64,000 bases of DNA from Bradyrhizobium sp. dw_78 (GTDB lineage: Bacteria; Pseudomonadota; Alphaproteobacteria; Rhizobiales; Xanthobacteraceae): the NCBI RefSeq assembly GCF_018449525.1, contig NZ_JAAVUS010000007.1, positions 186,001 to 250,000 of the forward strand, written 5' to 3'. The position numbers and the translations under genes are program-made. Under the pieces are notes generated by a model that worked only from the letters and a program-made list of their open reading frames with translations, was not told where the DNA came from and did no database searches. Shown piece by piece: positions 60,547 through 64,000 of the stretch (the stretch's first letter is position 1; each line of letters starts with the position of its first letter).

Positions 60547-61797
60547 ATAGCCGTCCGGCAAGACGCTGACACTGCGCGAAACCACCAGCATGATGCTGTT
60601 CGAGTTGGCCGCACCGAGAGCCGATGAAGTTGGAACCGGGATGCCCGTGACCGGATCGATCACAAGGCCGGAAGCCGCAGTTCCACTATCCGCAAAGCGG
60701 TGCATATAGCGGTAGGTCAACTGGGCGGACCATTCCCGCGTGAACAGATAACCATAGGTCACCGACGTCGACATATAGTCGGACGTCGTCCCCGACGACG
60801 TCGTGCGCGAGCCGTTGGTGCCGAACGACAACGTCTCTTTCGAATTGACGGTATAATTGACGCTGGCGCCGACCGAGGTCGTTTCCATCAGTGAACCCAC
60901 TAAGCTCGGTGAGATCGATTGGATTCCATTGAAGGTAATCGTGGTGTCCGGATACATTTTATACGTCAGCACCATGTTGGTGATGAAATCCGCAGCCGAG
61001 CCCGAACTTGATGCATTAGGACTCAGGGACGCCAGCGATATCGCCGGACTACCGTTGTCGGTTTTCACATAGGCAACACCAGCGGTGCCACTGAAAATTA
61101 ACAACGGCGACAGAGTCGCATCGACGCCCAGATTCTCCTTCAACATCGTGACGCTGGAATTCAGCGTGTTGTTGTAACTGAGCTCTTCGACGTCCGAGGA
61201 CGCAGAAAACGTCGTCTGCGAATTGACCCGGTGGCGCCAGCTGCCCGTCGCCCCGGAATCGACAAAGGTCGTGCCACCGCCGCCGGGATCGTAGCTGGTA
61301 TAGCTGGACCGACCCGACAGGCTGATCGTGTCGAGATTGGTAATGGCATGATCAACGCCACCCGAAAGACTGGTGTTGTCGATAAAGCCCTGGCTATTGG
61401 TGACCAGGCCGAGTTGGCCCAACAGCGCAAACGCCGTGCTCTGGCGTGTCCAGCCAGCGTCCAGATAAGTACGATCAGCGCTGTTTTTGCCGTAGTTTTC
61501 GTAATGCAGCTTGGCGTCGCCGCCCATCGATTCGGTCGGTGCGTCGGCGGCTCCCGGTCCCCAATACTTCCGATAATTTATGTCGCCATCGAAATTGAAC
61601 TTGGAGTCCGGCGTCTTCGCCACCGCATTGGCGGCAATGTTCGAATAGGAATCGAATGCGCCGGCGACCACGGCGCGCAAATATGGATTATCGTTGACCT
61701 CGACATTTTCGGTCAATGTCGAATTGAGCGCCCAGTCCGTCGCATGGACAGGAACAGCGCCCAAGCCCACCAAGACCGCTAAAATGATTCTCTTCAC
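60544..61797 (-). CDS. Exosortase-system-associated outer-membrane beta-barrel protein
   Basis: 417 residues from GTG 61797, where a signal peptide starts (KRIILAVLVGLGAVPVHA, then TD); the open frame extends upstream into the export gene and is not used. The mature protein alternates hydrophobic and polar residues in many beta strands (TISLSGRSSYTSYDPGGGG, VTYGYLFTREWSAQLTYRYM), ending VSVLPDGY. This matches the PEP-CTERM-locus outer-membrane protein family. It may form the outer-membrane pore for the polysaccharide, in place of the large Wza of capsule systems. Confidence 0.8.
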   Translation of the reverse strand: MKRIILAVLVGLGAVPVHATDWALNSTLTENVEVNDNPYLRAVVAGAFDSYSNIAANAVAKTPDSKFNFDGDINYRKYWGPGAADAPTESMGGDAKLHYENYGKNSADRTYLDAGWTRQSTAFALLGQLGLVTNSQGFIDNTSLSGGVDHAITNLDTISLSGRSSYTSYDPGGGGTTFVDSGATGSWRHRVNSQTTFSASSDVEELSYNNTLNSSVTMLKENLGVDATLSPLLIFSGTAGVAYVKTDNGSPAISLASLSPNASSSGSAADFITNMVLTYKMYPDTTITFNGIQSISPSLVGSLMETTSVGASVNYTVNSKETLSFGTNGSRTTSSGTTSDYMSTSVTYGYLFTREWSAQLTYRYMHRFADSGTAASGLVIDPVTGIPVPTSSALGAANSNSIMLVVSRSVSVLPDGY

Positions 61798-61825
61798 GGG
61801 CGGTGGCCTTGGCGCTGATAACTGA

Positions 61826-62413
61826 TTATTCGAACAGACCCCGCTCCGGCACCATGATGACGTCGCCGGCCTGCAGCGTAATATTGCCTTCCAAGTCTTG
61901 TCCGGCTTCATAGGCGCGATAATCGAACGTATAGATATTCTCGCCAGGCTCGCTCTTGCGGCGAACCATGATGCGCCGCTTGGCGGCATAGGGGCCAAGT
62001 CCACCCGCCAAGGCAATGGCCTGCATCAAGGTCGTCTTTTGCCGGACCACGTAAGCACCAGGCCGACCGACTTCTCCCGTGATGAAGACCTTCGGCTTTA
62101 GGTCTTCTTCTGGAACGGTCGTGCCGGAGAGCCCTACAGTGATGTCCAGATCTTCATCCTTGTAGTTGTCCTTCAGCCGTTCTTTCAGGATGCGTTCAAG
62201 GGCCTGCGGGGTGAGGCCCTCGGCGCGAATGTGCCCAGCCAGCGGGACGGCGATCTGTCCGGAGGGATCGATCAATACCTGCCGATCGAGCTTGGGATCC
62301 TGCATGACGCTGATGCTGAGACTATCGCCGGGTTTGAGCGTTTGCGCCGCGGCCGCCGATGCCAAGACAGCCAGGCCAAGGACGGGGCCAAGCAATAATA
62401 TCAAAAATCGCAT
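61826..62413 (-). CDS. Polysaccharide export protein (short Wza-like, exosortase-system type)
   Basis: 195 residues from ATG 62413 with GGAG 8 bases upstream; an ATG four codons earlier is possible. The signal peptide LILLLGPVLGLAVLASAAAA has no lipobox Cys. The Poly_export domain (LKPGDSLSISVMQDPKLDRQ, then VPLAGHIRAEGLTP) is followed by one SLBB domain (KVFITGEVGRPGAYVV, then LMQAIALAGGLG) ending GDVIMVPERGLF. It lies 28 bp before the barrel gene. It probably acts as the periplasmic collar of the export channel. Confidence 0.9.
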   Translation of the reverse strand: MRFLILLLGPVLGLAVLASAAAAQTLKPGDSLSISVMQDPKLDRQVLIDPSGQIAVPLAGHIRAEGLTPQALERILKERLKDNYKDEDLDITVGLSGTTVPEEDLKPKVFITGEVGRPGAYVVRQKTTLMQAIALAGGLGPYAAKRRIMVRRKSEPGENIYTFDYRAYEAGQDLEGNITLQAGDVIMVPERGLFE

Positions 62414-62540
62414 GCTTATCTCCATACCGCCAGCCCTCGCCGAGTAAAATCCGGGCAAAACGGCGGTCAAGCAAAACAGCAGTTAATATGGGTTCCCCAC
62501 TCTGACACCATTAAACCGCAATATTATATTCCACAAATGC

Positions 62541-63386
62541 TTAACGGGCCGCGAGGGCATTACGGAGTGGAAAAATACTATACTGTTGCTTGTCTGCAAT
62601 GACGTCGTCGACAAGCTCTGCTGAAATAGCCCTTTCCCCCCGGGCAAACCCATAAACCAGTGCGGTATCGCAGAGAATATTGATCATCCGCGGAATTCCG
62701 CCGCTGGCTGCGGCGATCTTGTTGCACGCCTCGAGCGTAAACAAGGCACGCGGCGGCGCCGGCCCCCCCATGCTTTGCAACCGGAAGGAAATATAATTCA
62801 CCACGTCCCGCTCACCGAGTGAACGCAAATGAAAGTCGGAGGAAATGCGCTGCGCAAACTGATGCAGCTGCGGCGATTGCAGAAGGTCCCGTAGCTGCGG
62901 CTGGCCCACGAGGATCAATTGAAGGATCTGATGCTGATCGGCATTAATGTTGGAGATCATGCGCAGATGCTCCAGCGCTTCGGGCTCGAGATTTTGCGCT
63001 TCATCGATGATCAGAATGGTGCGGCGGCCGCCGGCATATTGGCCGTGTAGATAGTCCTGCAACCGTTTGAACAGCGTCGGATAGTCGCCCTCGAACGACC
63101 GCCCGAGCGACATCATGATCCACTGCAGCAATTCCTGCCGCCCCTGCGGGGAATTCGAAATCAAACCGACCGAGATATTCGTCGGCAATTTCTTGAGCAG
63201 ATGCCGGACCAGGGTGGTTTTGCCAGACCCGATTTCGCCGGTAATCACCGTAAAACCCGCATTGTTCATCACGCCGAATTCCAACATGGTGAAGGCCATG
63301 CTGTGCATCCGCCCCCAGTAGATCAGGTCGGGATCCGGCAGAATCGAGAACGGCTTACCCCGGAGCTCGTAAAAAGCCTCGTACAT
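62541..63386 (-). CDS. Exosortase-system secretion ATPase (ExeA-like AAA)
   Basis: 281 residues. It begins MYEAFYELRGKPFSILPDPD, the hallmark of this family, with Walker A TGEIGSGKTTLVRHLL, Walker B ILIIDEAQNLEPEALEHLRM and sensor region LVGQPQLRDLL. Related ATPases (ExeA/GspA group) power assembly of envelope complexes. It is the first gene of the minus-strand unit with the export and barrel genes, divergent from the chain-length gene. Its ATP-dependent role in polysaccharide export is inferred from family context. Confidence 0.9.
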   Translation of the reverse strand: MYEAFYELRGKPFSILPDPDLIYWGRMHSMAFTMLEFGVMNNAGFTVITGEIGSGKTTLVRHLLKKLPTNISVGLISNSPQGRQELLQWIMMSLGRSFEGDYPTLFKRLQDYLHGQYAGGRRTILIIDEAQNLEPEALEHLRMISNINADQHQILQLILVGQPQLRDLLQSPQLHQFAQRISSDFHLRSLGERDVVNYISFRLQSMGGPAPPRALFTLEACNKIAAASGGIPRMINILCDTALVYGFARGERAISAELVDDVIADKQQYSIFPLRNALAAR

Positions 63387-63631
63387 TAAATTTCCTGAAA
63401 ATCTCGATCCTTGACCCTATCATACCAGTTTATGCGACGACCCGCATATTTTACAGCGGCAGGGTAAACCGCGGAGGTGCTTTTAAAGAGGGGGCGGCCC
63501 GGAACTCCCGCGGCCGCCTATTAACGACGCGAGCTTTGTCTTGGTGCGTTCATGCAAGTTTGATGCTATACACTAAGGCTAATATTCCTAGGCTCGGTTT
63601 TACCTGCGTCGCGACCGCAATCGGATTTTAC
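63387..63631. promoter_or_regulatory. Divergent promoter region of export ATPase and chain-length gene
   Basis: 245 bp between the ATPase start (minus strand) and the chain-length gene (plus strand). It contains a G+C-rich block at 63470-63520 and A+T-rich ends. No specific operator was recognised; an alternative start of the chain-length gene (ATG 63563) falls inside it. Confidence 0.4.
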
Positions 63632-64000
63632 ATGCTGCAGAAGCTCGATCGTGAAGATGACGGTCAAGGGCGGACTTTCCAGTTCCAGCCGCCGGTTGAC
63701 GAGGAACCCGACCAAAGCCATCTGCTGCGGCCGTCGTTCTATTGGCATTTAATCAAGCGCCGGGCCGTTTTCTTTGCGATTCCCTTTGTCCTGGTGTTGT
63801 CGGCCGGCTTGGCGGCTGCGGCGCTTTGGCCGGCGTCGTATGAATCGACCGGCAAGATCCTGGTTGAATCCCAGCAAATTCCGACCGAGCTTGTCCGCCC
63901 AACGGTGACAAGCGCCGCCACAGAACGCATCCAGGTCATCGAGCAACGCACGATGACGCGTGAAAACCTGCTAGCCATTATCGACAAGTTTCAGCTCTTC
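63632..64000 (+). CDS. Wzz/GumC-type polysaccharide chain-length determinant, 3'-truncated
   Basis: The frame is open from ATG 63632 to the end of the window, 123 codons. After a polar N-terminus comes LLRPSFYWHLIKRRAVFFAI with the first membrane helix (FVLVLSAGLAAAALWPA). Then the Wzz motif YESTGKILVESQQIPTELV and the start of the coiled periplasmic domain (ATERIQVIEQRTMTRENLLA) follow. An upstream in-frame ATG at 63563 would add 23 residues. It regulates polymer length at the inner membrane. Exosortase-type genes usually follow it. Confidence 0.88.
   Translation, partial: MLQKLDREDDGQGRTFQFQPPVDEEPDQSHLLRPSFYWHLIKRRAVFFAIPFVLVLSAGLAAAALWPASYESTGKILVESQQIPTELVRPTVTSAATERIQVIEQRTMTRENLLAIIDKFQLF

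Overview
The window looks like a chromosomal segment of an alphaproteobacterium in the Bradyrhizobium/Rhodopseudomonas group. Three things point there: the high G+C and codon use of most genes, the family composition (NitT/TauT ABC systems, OprB-type porin, Inh-domain protein), and a dispersed intergenic repeat with a CGCGTGAAGAAAAYGCGTCA core, which I know as typical of that group. No rRNA, tRNA, CRISPR array or insertion sequence was seen.

Left part, 1-31 kb (metabolism and transport). 1-4873 is a plus-strand catabolic operon: partial flavin reductase, MFS carrier, fumarylacetoacetase-type hydrolase, HpaH-type hydratase, RidA-type deaminase and LigI-like amidohydrolase. It probably serves a ring-cleavage pathway whose oxygenase lies upstream of the window. 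A divergent SDR/AraC pair follows. Next is a minus-strand ABC operon (substrate-binding protein, ATPase, permease) with a 2-hydroxyacid dehydrogenase and a duplicated protease-inhibitor-domain protein, divergent from a creatininase-family gene. Then come an unusual two-barrel porin and an ABC transporter without its own binding protein (12.9-18.1 kb), a membrane-anchored glutamate-synthase-like FMN protein and ferredoxin-NADP reductase. At 21.2-23.5 kb a cyanophycin-synthetase-like ATP-grasp gene is coupled to a FolC-like Mur ligase gene. It is followed by a small gene behind a double CtrA-type box. A TPR glycosyltransferase-like protein, a ketopantoate-reductase-family protein and an SDR complete this part.

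Right part, about 29-64 kb (surface polysaccharide). The locus contains a GNAT acyltransferase, a polysaccharide deacetylase, all four dTDP-L-rhamnose genes (rfbDC divergent from rfbAB), a PEP-CTERM-like secreted protein, a VanZ-like protein, at least eight glycosyltransferases, an FkbM methyltransferase, an OafA-type acyltransferase, two CysE-type acetyltransferases, a Wzx flippase, a Wzy-like polymerase/ligase and a Tat-exported glycosidase-like protein. The stretch from about 42 to 52 kb is visibly A+T-richer, with long gaps and gene remnants, as expected for exchangeable serotype-like DNA. From 56.7 kb to the right edge lies the conserved core of an exosortase (XrtA)-type exopolysaccharide system: WecG-type transferase fused to a STAS domain, PrsT-type TPR lipoprotein, outer-membrane barrel, short Wza-like export protein, secretion ATPase and the start of a Wzz-type chain-length regulator. 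The exosortase itself is not in the window and probably lies beyond base 64000.

Main leads for follow-up: the split CphA-like ATP-grasp/Mur ligase pair; the triple TTAA array with 11-bp period ahead of an 86-residue unknown protein; the two-barrel porin with its SBP-less transporter; the glycosidase-like Tat protein; the WecG-STAS fusion; and the atypical PEA-type C-terminal sorting signal.
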